Below are positions 52,925 through 61,583 of a DNA stretch of 64,000 nt, piece after piece. The stretch lies in the NCBI RefSeq assembly GCF_029637705.1, contig NZ_CP121252.1, forward strand, positions 992,001 through 1,056,000. The letters run 5' to 3'. The notes below the pieces were generated by a model, which ran no database searches, was not told where the DNA came from, and was given only the letters and a program-made list of their open reading frames with translations. The first letter of the stretch is position 1, and each line of letters opens with the position of its first letter. A program made the position numbers and the translations under genes. This DNA is from Citricoccus muralis. Lineage in GTDB: Bacteria; Actinomycetota; Actinomycetes; Actinomycetales; Micrococcaceae.

Positions 52925-53844
52925 GGGGTGTGGACCTCTGAACGCTGGACTGCCTGAGCAGCAGACTCTCGGATCAGCTGGTATCCGGCCTGGCGCCGTC
53001 GTTGAGCTCCGAGCAGGTGCCTCACAAGTAGCACCGCCGTGAACATGAGCCCCAAAAAGACTGCAATACCGGCACTGGTGGCGGCATTGAGCACGTACGC
53101 GAGCCAGAATCCGAGGAAAGAACCGCCCGCGGCGAAGCCGAGCGTCAAGGCGATCATCGTGGACATCCGGTGCGCCAGCAGCGCGGCGGTAGCCGCGGGC
53201 ACCACGATCAGGGCGAGCACCAGAATCGCTCCCACCGCGTAGAAGGCAGCGGTCACGGTCAGCGCCACCAGGAACATCAGGGTCGTGTTCAGTGCCACGG
53301 TGCGCAGCCCGAGGCTGGCGGCGTAGGACTGGTTGAACGTCGTCAGTTTCAGCGCTGGATAGCACAGCGCGATAAAGGCGACGTCCAGTGCCAGCACGCC
53401 CAGCATCACATACAGATGCGTGGGCCCAAGCACGGTGCCGCCGATCACCAGCTGATCGAAGGCGGCCAGGTTCAGGTCTCCCACCAACACGGTGTGAGTG
53501 TCCAAGTGCAAGTTCGAGAAATGCGTCGAAACCATCAGGATGCCGATCGAGAAGAGCGCAGGGAAGATCAGCCCCTGCGGAGCATCACCAGCCACCAGCC
53601 CGGTGCGCTCAAGGAGTTCGGAACCCAGCACCACGATCAACCCCGACAGTGCTGCCGCCAGCAACAACCAGGGCGAGCTCAGGTCCTGGGTGAACCAGTA
53701 GCCGACAACGATGCCGGGGAACACTGCGTGGCCGATCGCATCCACCAGCATCGAATTCCGCCGCAGCACCACGAAGGCCCCGAGCAACGCACAGGCGAGC
53801 GCTGTGCCAACCGCCAACAGGATCACGCCGATCAGGAAGCTCAT
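52921..53844 (-). CDS. mntD: Metal ABC transporter permease (Mn/Zn), second permease
   Basis: A 307-residue ABC-3 family permease with about eight helices. ALLGAFVVLRRNSMLVDAIGHAVFPG is the conserved start, and LVVPAATAALLA-like segments follow. It overlaps the other permease gene by 4 bases. Two different permeases with one ATPase and one binding protein is the MntABCD/SitABCD arrangement. Confidence 0.9.
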   Translation of the reverse strand: MSFLIGVILLAVGTALACALLGAFVVLRRNSMLVDAIGHAVFPGIVVGYWFTQDLSSPWLLLAAALSGLIVVLGSELLERTGLVAGDAPQGLIFPALFSIGILMVSTHFSNLHLDTHTVLVGDLNLAAFDQLVIGGTVLGPTHLYVMLGVLALDVAFIALCYPALKLTTFNQSYAASLGLRTVALNTTLMFLVALTVTAAFYAVGAILVLALIVVPAATAALLAHRMSTMIALTLGFAAGGSFLGFWLAYVLNAATSAGIAVFLGLMFTAVLLVRHLLGAQRRRQAGYQLIRESAAQAVQRSEVHTP

Positions 53845-54785
53845 GCGCGCACCTGCTCACGGTTCTCGGCCAGCAGCTCGGCGCGCAGTCGACGCCGCGC
53901 GCGTACCCGACGCATCGCGGCAGCCACCACACTGCGTTGCGGGGAGCAGAGCAGGGAGACGACGAAGACGGCGAACAGCACCAGCACGATCACCGGTCCG
54001 GTGGGCACATCGCCGATCGCGATGGAGAGATAAGCACCCAGGCTGGATCCCAGCCCCCCGAAGATCCCGGACAGCACCACCATCGGCCCCAGTTTCCGGG
54101 TCCATTGGCGAGCGGCAGCCGGGGGAGTGACCACGAACGCGACCATCAGCACCAGGCCCACCGCCTTGACGCCGATCACGGTGGCCACCACCACGGAGGT
54201 GAACATCACCGCGTCGATGACCTTCCCGCGGAATCCGAGCACCTCGGCGTGGTGGGGATCGAAGCTACGTAGCGCGAATTCCTTCCAGCACAGCGCCAGC
54301 ACGACCAGCGCGATACCGCCCACCACCCAGGAGGTGGTCAGATCGGCCCGGGTCATGACCGAGGCGTTGCCGAACAGATAGTCCTGGATACCGCCGATAC
54401 CCACCAGACCCGAATTGGAGATGACGCGCATCATCAGCATTCCAGCACCGAAGAATAGAGTCAGGGAGATCGCCATCGCGGTGTCCACCCGGATCGGGGA
54501 GATCGCAGTGATCAGGTGCGCGAACCCGACGGCGGCCGCGCCCACCACCATGGCGCCCATCACCAGTAGCCCCATATTCCGTCCATCGACGCCGAGCACC
54601 AACACGGCGGCGAGGAAGGCAACCAGGGTTCCGGGAAACGCCGCGTGCGAGATGACATCCGACATCAGCGACTGTTTGCGCAGGTACGCGAACGCGCCGA
54701 GGCATCCGGCGACGACGCCAATGACCGCGGTTCCGAGGAACACCACGCGGTAGGTGTGATCGGACCAGAATTCGAGCAGACTCAT
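53841..54785 (-). CDS. mntC: Metal ABC transporter permease (Mn/Zn), first permease
   Basis: A 314-residue ABC-3 family permease. CLGAFAYLRKQSLMSDVISHAAFPG and LLMVAFVVTPPAAARQ-type motifs match the MntC/TroC group, and the SFDPHHAEVLGF loop is typical. The C-terminus is basic. It overlaps the ATPase gene upstream by 4 bases. Confidence 0.9.
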   Translation of the reverse strand: MSLLEFWSDHTYRVVFLGTAVIGVVAGCLGAFAYLRKQSLMSDVISHAAFPGTLVAFLAAVLVLGVDGRNMGLLVMGAMVVGAAAVGFAHLITAISPIRVDTAMAISLTLFFGAGMLMMRVISNSGLVGIGGIQDYLFGNASVMTRADLTTSWVVGGIALVVLALCWKEFALRSFDPHHAEVLGFRGKVIDAVMFTSVVVATVIGVKAVGLVLMVAFVVTPPAAARQWTRKLGPMVVLSGIFGGLGSSLGAYLSIAIGDVPTGPVIVLVLFAVFVVSLLCSPQRSVVAAAMRRVRARRRLRAELLAENREQVRA

Positions 54786-55540
54786 CCGGTGGCTCCAGGG
54801 AGCTGAACGGCAGGGTCATACGTGGCGCGGATCGATTCAGGGGAGAACGCGATATCAACGGGACCGGAAGCCACCACCGAGCGATTCAGCAGGGTGACCT
54901 GATCGCAGTATTCCGGCACGGTAGCTAGATCATGGTGGACCATCACCACGGTCTTGCCCTGGTCTCGCAGAGTATGCAGCACATCGACAATGGCCTGCTG
55001 GCTGCGTGCATCCACCCCCTGGAACGGCTCGTCCATGAAGAACAAGTCCGGATTCTGGGCCAGCGTGCGGGCCAGGAACACCCGCTGACGCTGTCCGCCG
55101 GAGAGCTGGCCGATCTGACGGTCCGCCAGGTTCGTGATCCCGGTCTGCTCCAGGGCGGAGTGCGCCGCCTCGCGCTGGGTGCGTCCGGGGCGGCGGAACC
55201 AGCCCAGCTGTCCATAGGTGCCCATCAGCACGACGTCGAACACGGTGGTGGGGAAATCCCAATCCACCGACGTCGACTGCGGCATGTAGCCCACTCGGGA
55301 GCGCACCCGGTTCAGGGGTTCGCCGAAAAATCGCACCGAACCGGTCAGCGGTCGGACGAGTCCCAGCATGGCGGAGATCAGGGTGGATTTGCCCGCGCCG
55401 TTGGGGCCGACCACTCCCATCACCACGCCGGCGGGAATGTCGAGATCAACGGCCCGCACCACCGCCTCATCGCGGTAGGCGACGCTCAGGTGGCGGGTGC
55501 TGCAGGCGATGTCGCCGTTGCTACTGTGCTTAGTCGGCAC
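54782..55540 (-). CDS. mntB: Metal ABC transporter ATP-binding protein (Mn/Zn)
   Basis: A 252-residue ATPase. Walker A is GPNGAGKST, the signature is LSGGQRQRVFLARTL and Walker B is LFFMDEPFQGVD. A PQSTSVDWDFPTTVFDV segment in the Q-loop region is typical of Mn/Zn importers. It overlaps the binding-protein gene by 11 bases. Confidence 0.93.
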   Translation of the reverse strand: MPTKHSSNGDIACSTRHLSVAYRDEAVVRAVDLDIPAGVVMGVVGPNGAGKSTLISAMLGLVRPLTGSVRFFGEPLNRVRSRVGYMPQSTSVDWDFPTTVFDVVLMGTYGQLGWFRRPGRTQREAAHSALEQTGITNLADRQIGQLSGGQRQRVFLARTLAQNPDLFFMDEPFQGVDARSQQAIVDVLHTLRDQGKTVVMVHHDLATVPEYCDQVTLLNRSVVASGPVDIAFSPESIRATYDPAVQLPGATG

Positions 55541-56579
55541 TGTGCTCGTCTCCCAATGCGTTCACGATGGCCTCGGTGTTGTGACGGAACACCTTCAGAT
55601 AGGTGTTGACATTGTCCCCCGCGCCGAGGGAATCTGCGAACAGCTCCTCCTCCGAGACGGCCACGTCCCACCCCCGAGACTGCACCGCCTCACGCAGGGA
55701 GGTGATGGCCTGCGGGCTGGCCTGGTTGTCGTAGAAGATGACCGGCACCTCGTGCTCGGCGATCAGATCGGCCAGCTCCGAGAGCTCCCCGGCGCTGAGC
55801 GCGGCATCGGAGGAGATGAAATCGGTGGCGTGCACCTCGAGGTCGTAGGTGTCGCCGTAGTAGTTGAACGCGTCGTGGCCAGTCACCAGAATCCGCGGCG
55901 CCGGGATCGAGGCGGTGGCGTCTGCCGCTTCGTCTGCGGCCGCCTGAATCTCGGAGAGGTAGCCCTCGGCGCGCTGCTGGTAGTCGTCCGCGCGCTCCGG
56001 GTCGTGCTCGCTGAAGGTCTCGGCGATCACTTCCACTGCTTGCGACCACGCTTCGGGGCTGTTCCAGATGTGCGGGTCGCGCATCGGCTCGCCCTCCTCG
56101 TCGGCATCCGGCCACGGCAGCAGCAACTCCGCGTCGATCTCCTCGCCGACGGCGACCTGAGCATCACCCAGGCTGCGCAGCTGGCCCTCCATCTGGGCTT
56201 CGAGGTGCAGCCCGTTCCAGAGCACCAGATCCGCGTTCTGAAGGGTTTGGATGTCCTGGGTGGAGGGCTGGTAGGTGTGCGGATCGCCGCCGGGGCCGAC
56301 CATGGTCGTGACTTCGGCGTCCGGGGCGATCACGGACACCGCATCCGCCAGATACCCGGTGGTGGCGTAGACGTTCAGCGCGCCCTCGACCGCAGCATCG
56401 TCTGCGCCTCCAGACCCGCCGGGGGAGGCCTCCGAGGAGCAGGCGGTGAGCACCAGTGCTGCACCCGCACCAACGGCCAGCAGGCCGCGGTGTCGACGAT
56501 GTCGATCAGTCAGCCGAGCCGAAAATCGAGAAGAACGGGATGAGAGGGGCGAGTGAGAACGTCCCAAGACATAACGCAT
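55530..56579 (-). CDS. mntA: Metal ABC transporter substrate-binding lipoprotein (Mn/Zn)
   Basis: A 349-residue cluster A-I binding protein. A long basic N-region is followed by a hydrophobic stretch and the lipobox VLTAC (Cys47). Metal ligands are visible as His in GGDPHTYQP, His in MRDPHIWNSP and Asp in IFYDNQASP. The usual His-rich zinc loop is missing and replaced by an acidic DADEEGE stretch, which slightly favours Mn. A shorter start would fit a normal signal peptide. It is the first gene of the operon. Confidence 0.9.
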   Translation of the reverse strand: MRYVLGRSHSPLSSRSSRFSARLTDRHRRHRGLLAVGAGAALVLTACSSEASPGGSGGADDAAVEGALNVYATTGYLADAVSVIAPDAEVTTMVGPGGDPHTYQPSTQDIQTLQNADLVLWNGLHLEAQMEGQLRSLGDAQVAVGEEIDAELLLPWPDADEEGEPMRDPHIWNSPEAWSQAVEVIAETFSEHDPERADDYQQRAEGYLSEIQAAADEAADATASIPAPRILVTGHDAFNYYGDTYDLEVHATDFISSDAALSAGELSELADLIAEHEVPVIFYDNQASPQAITSLREAVQSRGWDVAVSEEELFADSLGAGDNVNTYLKVFRHNTEAIVNALGDEHSAD

Positions 56580-56585
56580 GAGATC

Positions 56586-56613
56586 AGTGTAGACATAACT
56601 TAAGATACGGCAA
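56586..56613 (-). promoter_or_regulatory. Promoter of the Mn/Zn uptake operon
   Basis: On the minus strand, TTGCCG (56613-56608), a 16-base spacer, TACACT (56591-56586), only about 7 bases before the mntA ATG at 56579. This implies a nearly leaderless transcript or a shorter true start for mntA. The palindrome at 56598-56627 covers the -35 box. Confidence 0.45.
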
Positions 56614-56627
56614 CGCGTATCTTAAGT
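56598..56627. promoter_or_regulatory. Large palindromic operator, probable MntR site
   Basis: ACTTAAGATACG (56598-56609) and its exact complement CGTATCTTAAGT (56616-56627) form a 12-base inverted repeat with a 6-base spacer. It covers the predicted mntA promoter. Its size suits a DtxR/MntR dimer-of-dimers site. Creatininase is transcribed away from the other side, so it may also be affected. Confidence 0.65.
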
Positions 56628-56721
56628 CGCTGTTGTCATAGTTGCGTTCAGTGCACCACTGTTGTTTCTGTTGCAAAGGCAGTACGCTGTGAAGAGCATC
56701 ACGAACCGTGAGGAGATCTCT

Positions 56722-57510
56722 ATGAGCACCGTCGACCTTCGTTACCTGGACGCCCACCAGTACGGGCAGTGGTTGCAGCAGCCCGGGGCTACCGTGATCG
56801 TGCCGGTGGGTGCTTTCGAGCAGCACGGGCCGCACCTGCCGATGGCTTCCGACGAAATTCTGTCCGGCCACATGGCCCGCGGCGTGGCCGAGCGCACGGG
56901 TGCCAAGGTCGCCGCCCCCATGAACTACGGCTACAAGTCCCAGCAGAAATCCGGCGGGGGAGACCATCTGCCCGGCACGATCTCGCTGGATGCCGCCACT
57001 ATGATCGGCATCACCCGCAGCATCGTGAGCTCCTATCTGCGCCAGGGGGTCACCCGACTGGTGCTGCTCAATGGGCACTATGAGAATTACCAGTTTCTCT
57101 ACGAGGGCATTGATCTGGCCCTGCGCGAGGGAGGATTCACGACGTCGAAGGCCGGCGCGCCCGCGGTCCTGTTGCTCTCCTATTGGGACTATGTCACCGA
57201 ACAAACGCTGGCCGAGGTGTACCCCGACGGTTTCCCGGGCTGGGATATTGAGCACGGCGGGGTGCTGGAGACCGCGCTGATGCTGCACCTGCAGCCCGAA
57301 CTGGTGGACCTGGACCGGGCGGTGGATCACCCGGCCGCCGAGCTGCCGCGCTTCGACCGGTTGCCCGTGGTGGCCGAGCGTACCCCCGTTACCGGGTGTC
57401 TCTCCGCGCCCACCGGTGCCACCGCAGACAAGGGTCGACTGCTGTACGAGCAGGTGACGATGTCGATCGCCGCCGATCTGGAAGAAGAGCTCGGTTCTTC
57501 CCCAGCGTGA
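56722..57510 (+). CDS. Creatininase (creatinine amidohydrolase)
   Basis: A 262-residue enzyme interconverting creatinine and creatine (EC 3.5.2.10). ATG 56722 has GAGGAGA upstream. The match to the Pseudomonas enzyme is close. VPVGAFEQHGPHLPM and the SDE that follows hold metal ligands. YGYKSQQKSGGGDHLPGT, LLNGHYEN, LLSYWDYV and FPGWDIEHGGVLET contain the Mn/Zn-binding His, Asp and Glu and the substrate Trp loop. It feeds the creatinase at 30 kb. It needs Mn or Zn, and a Mn/Zn importer is its divergent neighbour. Confidence 0.95.
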   Translation: MSTVDLRYLDAHQYGQWLQQPGATVIVPVGAFEQHGPHLPMASDEILSGHMARGVAERTGAKVAAPMNYGYKSQQKSGGGDHLPGTISLDAATMIGITRSIVSSYLRQGVTRLVLLNGHYENYQFLYEGIDLALREGGFTTSKAGAPAVLLLSYWDYVTEQTLAEVYPDGFPGWDIEHGGVLETALMLHLQPELVDLDRAVDHPAAELPRFDRLPVVAERTPVTGCLSAPTGATADKGRLLYEQVTMSIAADLEEELGSSPA

Positions 57511-57541
57511 ATCGACCTCGCAGATATGGAACAATAGGCGG

Positions 57542-57563
57542 GTGCCGTCGGAGGCGACGGCAC
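57542..57563 (+). terminator. Hairpin between creatininase and tRNA-Gln
   Basis: GTGCCGTCG (57542-57550) and CGACGGCAC (57555-57563) around a GAGG loop form a perfect 9-bp stem directly before the tRNA. Confidence 0.65.
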
Positions 57564-57565
57564 GG

Positions 57566-57637
57566 TCCGCCCTGGTGTAACGGCAGCACGCCAGCCTTTG
57601 GAGCTGTGCAGTATAGGTTCGAATCCTATGGGCGGAA
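57566..57637 (+). tRNA. tRNA-Gln (anticodon TTG)
   Basis: A 72-base cloverleaf. The acceptor stem TCCGCCC/GGGCGGA has discriminator A; the D-arm contains TGGTGTAACGGCAGCA; the anticodon loop CTTTGGA gives TTG; the T-arm has GGTTCGAATCC. CCA is not encoded. It lies between the creatininase hairpin and glmU. Confidence 0.93.
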
Positions 57638-57672
57638 CGTCATGCAGTACCGGATCAAGGAAGTGACCGTCT

Positions 57673-59151
57673 GTGACCGAGTCCGTATACCCCACGGAGA
57701 CCTCTGCCCCCTCGGCAGTCATCGTTCTGGCCGCTGGTCAGGGCACCCGGATGAAATCCACCACCCCTAAAGTGTTGCATCCTATTGGGGGTCGGTCCCT
57801 GGTTGGACACGCACTGGCCGCAGCGCAGACCTTGAACCCTCAGCACCTGGTGGCCGTGGTGCGCCACGAGCGCGACCGGGTGGCCGCCCATCTGACCGAA
57901 CTGGTTCCGGACCTGGTTATTGCCGACCAAGATGACATCCCGGGCACCGGCCGCGCCGTCGAGCAGGGGCTGGACGCGCTTCCCGAGGACCTGGATGGCA
58001 CCGTCGTCGTCACCTATGGTGATGTTCCGTTGCTCACGTCCGAGACGCTCACCGAGCTGGTCTCCACGCACCAGCGTGACGCCAACGCGGTCACCGTGCT
58101 CACCGCCTCGTTGCCCGACCCCACCGGCTACGGTCGCATTGTGCGCGACGACGCCGGGTTGGTGGAACGGATCGTGGAGCATAAGGACGCGCTGAAGATT
58201 CAGCAGGACACCGGCGATGCTTCCGTGCTGGCGCTGACCGAGGTGAACTCCGGTATCTATGCGTTTGACGCTCGCGTGCTGCGCCGCACCCTGGCACAGG
58301 TGTCCACCGACAACGTTCAGGGCGAGAAGTACCTCACTGACGTGCTCGGCCTGGCCCGCGCCGAAGGCGGCCGGGTCGCGTCCCTGATGACGGCCGACCA
58401 GTGGGAGGTTGAGGGCGCGAACGATCGCCGCCAGCTGGCCGAACTGGGTCGCGAACTGAACAACCGCCTCACCGATCACTGGATGCGCGCCGGGGTGACC
58501 ATCATCGACCCGGCCTCCACCTGGATCGACGTCCAGGTCAGCCTGAGCCCCGACGTCGTGCTCAAGCCCGGCACTCAGCTACACGGTGCCACCACCGTGG
58601 GCGTGGGCTCCGTGATCGGCCCCGACACCACCCTCACCGATGTGACCGTCGGTGCCGGCGCCACCGTCAAGCGCACCGACGCCACCGATTCGGTCATTGG
58701 TGACGACGCCACCGTCGGCCCTTTCACGTATCTGCGCCCGGGCACCGTACTGGGCGAGGAGGGCAAGATCGGCGCGTTCTACGAGACCAAGAAGGTCACC
58801 ATCGGGCGCGGCTCCAAGCTCTCGCACCTCGGCTACGCCGGCGACGCCGAAATCGGGGAGTACACCAACATTGGCTGCGGCAACATCACCGCTAACTACG
58901 ATGGCGTGAACAAGCACCGCACCGTGATCGGCTCCCATGTGCGCACCGGCTCCAACACGGTGTTCACCGCACCCGTAGAAATCGGCGACGGCGCCTACAC
59001 CGGCGCTGGAGCCGTGGTCCGCAAGAACGTTCCGGCCGGGGCACTGGCCCTGACCGTTGCCCAGCAGCGCAACATGGAAAACTGGGTGCGCGAAAACCGC
59101 CCCGGTACCGCTGCTGCTGAGGCTGCCGGCCCTGCCGCTCCCACCTCCTGA
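57673..59151 (+). CDS. glmU: Bifunctional UDP-N-acetylglucosamine pyrophosphorylase / glucosamine-1-phosphate N-acetyltransferase
   Basis: A 492-residue enzyme from GTG 57673. The N-terminal nucleotidyltransferase has LAAGQGTRMKS and GDVPLL. The C-terminal left-handed beta-helix has many hexapeptide repeats and the NIGCGNITANYDG acetyltransferase motif. It makes UDP-GlcNAc for peptidoglycan. A Pro/Ala-rich tail ends the protein. It leads the conserved glmU-prs-rplY-pth-mfd block. Confidence 0.97.
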   Translation: MTESVYPTETSAPSAVIVLAAGQGTRMKSTTPKVLHPIGGRSLVGHALAAAQTLNPQHLVAVVRHERDRVAAHLTELVPDLVIADQDDIPGTGRAVEQGLDALPEDLDGTVVVTYGDVPLLTSETLTELVSTHQRDANAVTVLTASLPDPTGYGRIVRDDAGLVERIVEHKDALKIQQDTGDASVLALTEVNSGIYAFDARVLRRTLAQVSTDNVQGEKYLTDVLGLARAEGGRVASLMTADQWEVEGANDRRQLAELGRELNNRLTDHWMRAGVTIIDPASTWIDVQVSLSPDVVLKPGTQLHGATTVGVGSVIGPDTTLTDVTVGAGATVKRTDATDSVIGDDATVGPFTYLRPGTVLGEEGKIGAFYETKKVTIGRGSKLSHLGYAGDAEIGEYTNIGCGNITANYDGVNKHRTVIGSHVRTGSNTVFTAPVEIGDGAYTGAGAVVRKNVPAGALALTVAQQRNMENWVRENRPGTAAAEAAGPAAPTS

Positions 59152-59193
59152 TCTCAACCGCCGCACCGAACCACCGTCACTGAGGAGAACCCG

Positions 59194-60174
59194 ATGAGCG
59201 AACTCAGCCATCACGTCAACAAGAAGCTGGTCATCGCCTCCGGACGTGCGCACCCCGAGTTGGCGGAGGAGATCGCCGAGGCGCTGGGCACCGAGCTACT
59301 GCCGCTGAGCGCCTACGACTTCGCCAACGGTGAGATCTACGTGCGCCCCGGGGAATCCGTGCGCGGCAAGGACGTCTTTATCCTGCAGTCGCACCCGGCC
59401 CCGCTGAACAACTGGCTGATGGAGCAGTTGCTGCTCATCGACGCCGCCAAGCGCGCCTCCGCTCGCCGGATTACCGTGGTGTCCCCGTTCTACCCTTACG
59501 CCCGCCAGGACAAGAAAGGTCGCGGCCGTGAGCCGATCTCTGCCCGCATGGTGGCCGATCTGTACAAGGCCACCGGTGCTGACCGCGTGATGAGCGTGGA
59601 CCTGCACACCGCCCAGATTCAGGGCTTCTTCGACGGACCGGTGGACCACCTCTTCGCCATTCCGCTGCTGGCCGACTACATCCGCGGTCGGGTGGGCAAC
59701 TCCGACGTCACCGTGGTCTCCCCGGACACCGGGCGCGTGCGCGTGGCCGAGCAGTGGGCGGACCGTCTCGGTGGCGTGCCACTGGCGTTCGTGCACAAGT
59801 CGCGTGACCTGACCGTTCCGAACCAGGCCGAGTCCAAGACCGTCGTCGGTCAGGTCGAAGGCCGCACCTGCGTGCTCATCGACGACATGATCGACACCGG
59901 CGGCACGATTGCCGGAGCCGTGCGCGTGCTCAAGGAAGCCGGCGCCAAGGACGTCATCATCGCCGCGACTCACGCGGTGTTCTCCGACCCGGCCGCCCAG
60001 CGCCTGGCCGAATGCGGGGCCCGCGAGGTCGTCGTCACCAACACCCTGCCGATCCCGGCCGGCAAGCGTTTCAATAACCTCACCGTACTGTCGATCGCCC
60101 CGCTGATCGCCCGTGCCATCAAGGAGGTCTTCGAGGACGGCTCCGTGACGAGTCTCTTCGACGGCAACGCCTGA
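59194..60174 (+). CDS. prs: Ribose-phosphate pyrophosphokinase
   Basis: A 326-residue PRPP synthetase. NGEIYVRPGESVRGKDVFILQS, the flexible-loop PFYPYARQDKK motif, DLHTAQIQGFF and the PRPP-binding CVLIDDMIDTGGTI are conserved. PRPP feeds purine, pyrimidine, His, Trp and NAD synthesis. It starts 42 bases after glmU, with a GAGGAG ribosome site. Confidence 0.97.
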   Translation: MSELSHHVNKKLVIASGRAHPELAEEIAEALGTELLPLSAYDFANGEIYVRPGESVRGKDVFILQSHPAPLNNWLMEQLLLIDAAKRASARRITVVSPFYPYARQDKKGRGREPISARMVADLYKATGADRVMSVDLHTAQIQGFFDGPVDHLFAIPLLADYIRGRVGNSDVTVVSPDTGRVRVAEQWADRLGGVPLAFVHKSRDLTVPNQAESKTVVGQVEGRTCVLIDDMIDTGGTIAGAVRVLKEAGAKDVIIAATHAVFSDPAAQRLAECGAREVVVTNTLPIPAGKRFNNLTVLSIAPLIARAIKEVFEDGSVTSLFDGNA

Positions 60175-60184
60175 GCGGAAGTGC

Positions 60185-60226
60185 TAAAATAGTCGCTGTT
60201 GCCCAGGCGAGGGAGCGTCACGCTCC
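60185..60226 (+). promoter_or_regulatory. Promoter and leader hairpin before rplY
   Basis: An extended -10 element, TGC followed by TAAAAT (60185-60190), lies just after the prs stop and heads a leader of about 120 bases. The leader contains a GGAGCG-TCA-CGCTCC hairpin (60212-60226), possibly a ribosomal-protein leader, but I cannot match it to a known class. Confidence 0.45.
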
Positions 60227-60315
60227 GTGATCGACGAGGCTGCCAGCGAAACGCATCGCGGATCCTGGCCTGTCCTGACTTTCCTGCCTGGAACCAAAAC
60301 CACAGGAGGACAACT

Positions 60316-60966
60316 ATGAGCGACCGCATCAAACTGCAGGTGGAGACCCGCGACGACTTCGGTAAGGGTGCATCCCGCCGCGCCCGTCGCGAAGGCAAGA
60401 TTCCCGCCGTGATCTACGGCCACGGCACCGAGCCGAAGCACATCCTGATGCCCGGCCAGGAAACCTTCCTCGCCGTGCGTAACCCCAACGCCCTGCTGAC
60501 CCTGGTCAATGGCGGCGAAGAGACGATGGCCCTGCCGAAGGACGTCCAGCGTGATCCGCTGAAGGACACCATCGACCACATCGACCTGCTCATCGTGCGC
60601 AAGGGCGAGAAGGTCACCGTCGACGTCTACGTTGAGGTCGAAGGCGAGGTCGCGCCGGGCGCGATTCACAACCTTGAGGAAGTCACCGTGCCGGTCGAAG
60701 CCGATGCACTGAAGCTGCCTGAGCGCGTCACCGTCTCCGTCGAGGGACGCGAACCCGGCCAGCACCTGCACACCACCGACGTCGTTGTCGACGGCGAAGG
60801 CGAGGTGCTCCTGGAAGAGGATCACGTCATCGTCACCGTCAACGAGGTTGTCGAGCAGGATCTTGGTGAAGAGACCGAGGACGCCGCTGAAGGCGAAGAG
60901 GCTGCCGAGGGCAAGGCTGCTGAAGGCGAAGAGTCCGGCGAGTCGGCCGAGTCCGACAGCGAGTGA
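60316..60966 (+). CDS. rplY: 50S ribosomal protein L25 / general stress protein Ctc
   Basis: A 216-residue CTC-type L25. The start ATG 60316 has AGGAGGA upstream. The N-terminal 5S rRNA-binding L25 domain (RDDFGKGASRRARREGKIPAVIYGHG) is followed by the TL5 C-terminal beta domain and an acidic Glu/Ala/Gly tail. A longer upstream frame is only leader sequence. Confidence 0.96.
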   Translation: MSDRIKLQVETRDDFGKGASRRARREGKIPAVIYGHGTEPKHILMPGQETFLAVRNPNALLTLVNGGEETMALPKDVQRDPLKDTIDHIDLLIVRKGEKVTVDVYVEVEGEVAPGAIHNLEEVTVPVEADALKLPERVTVSVEGREPGQHLHTTDVVVDGEGEVLLEEDHVIVTVNEVVEQDLGEETEDAAEGEEAAEGKAAEGEESGESAESDSE

Positions 60967-60983
60967 TCTGCGGCTAGCCAGCA

Positions 60984-61583
60984 GTGAACACCACCGCGGA
61001 GTCCAACCCCACCACCGGCCCCTGGCTGGTGGTGGGGTTGGGCAACCCCGGTGATCAATACGCGGGAACCCGGCACAATATCGGCCACATGGTGGTTGAC
61101 GAGCTCGCCTCCCGTCACGGGGAGCGCTGGAGCCGCCACAAGGCCGGCGCCGCCGTCGTCGAAACCCGGCTGCGCCCCGGGGCGCCCAAAATCGTCCTGG
61201 CCAAACCCGCCAGCTACATGAACCTCTCCGGGAAACCGGTCAGCGCGCTGGTGCGCTTCTTCTCCCTGACCCCGGAGCATCTCATCGTCGTCCACGACGA
61301 ACTCGACATCGACTTCGACACTATCCGCCTGAAACGCGGCGGTGGTGAAGGAGGGCATAACGGGCTGAAATCCATCAGCCAATCCCTGGGTACCCGAGAC
61401 TATGTGCGTGTGCGCGCCGGCATCGGCCGCCCCCCGGGACGCATGGATGTGGCCGACTATGTATTGCGGCCTTTCGGCACGACCGAGCGCAAGGAACTTC
61501 CGCTGCACCTGGACCGCTGCGCTGACGCCGTCGAATCCCTCATCGAAGACGGTATGGCAGCGGCCCAGAACCGCTTCCACTGA
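60984..61583 (+). CDS. pth: Peptidyl-tRNA hydrolase
   Basis: A 199-residue Pth that recycles tRNA from stalled peptidyl-tRNA. [26 protein letters not shown] holds the catalytic His, and [13 protein letters not shown] and [13 protein letters not shown] are intact. GTG start, 17 bases after rplY. The stop abuts the stop of the convergent DUF2505 gene. Confidence 0.96.
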   Translation: MNTTAESNPTTGPWLVVGLGNPGDQYAGTRHNIGHMVVDELASRHGERWSRHKAGAAVVETRLRPGAPKIVLAKPASYMNLSGKPVSALVRFFSLTPEHLIVVHDELDIDFDTIRLKRGGGEGGHNGLKSISQSLGTRDYVRVRAGIGRPPGRMDVADYVLRPFGTTERKELPLHLDRCADAVESLIEDGMAAAQNRFH

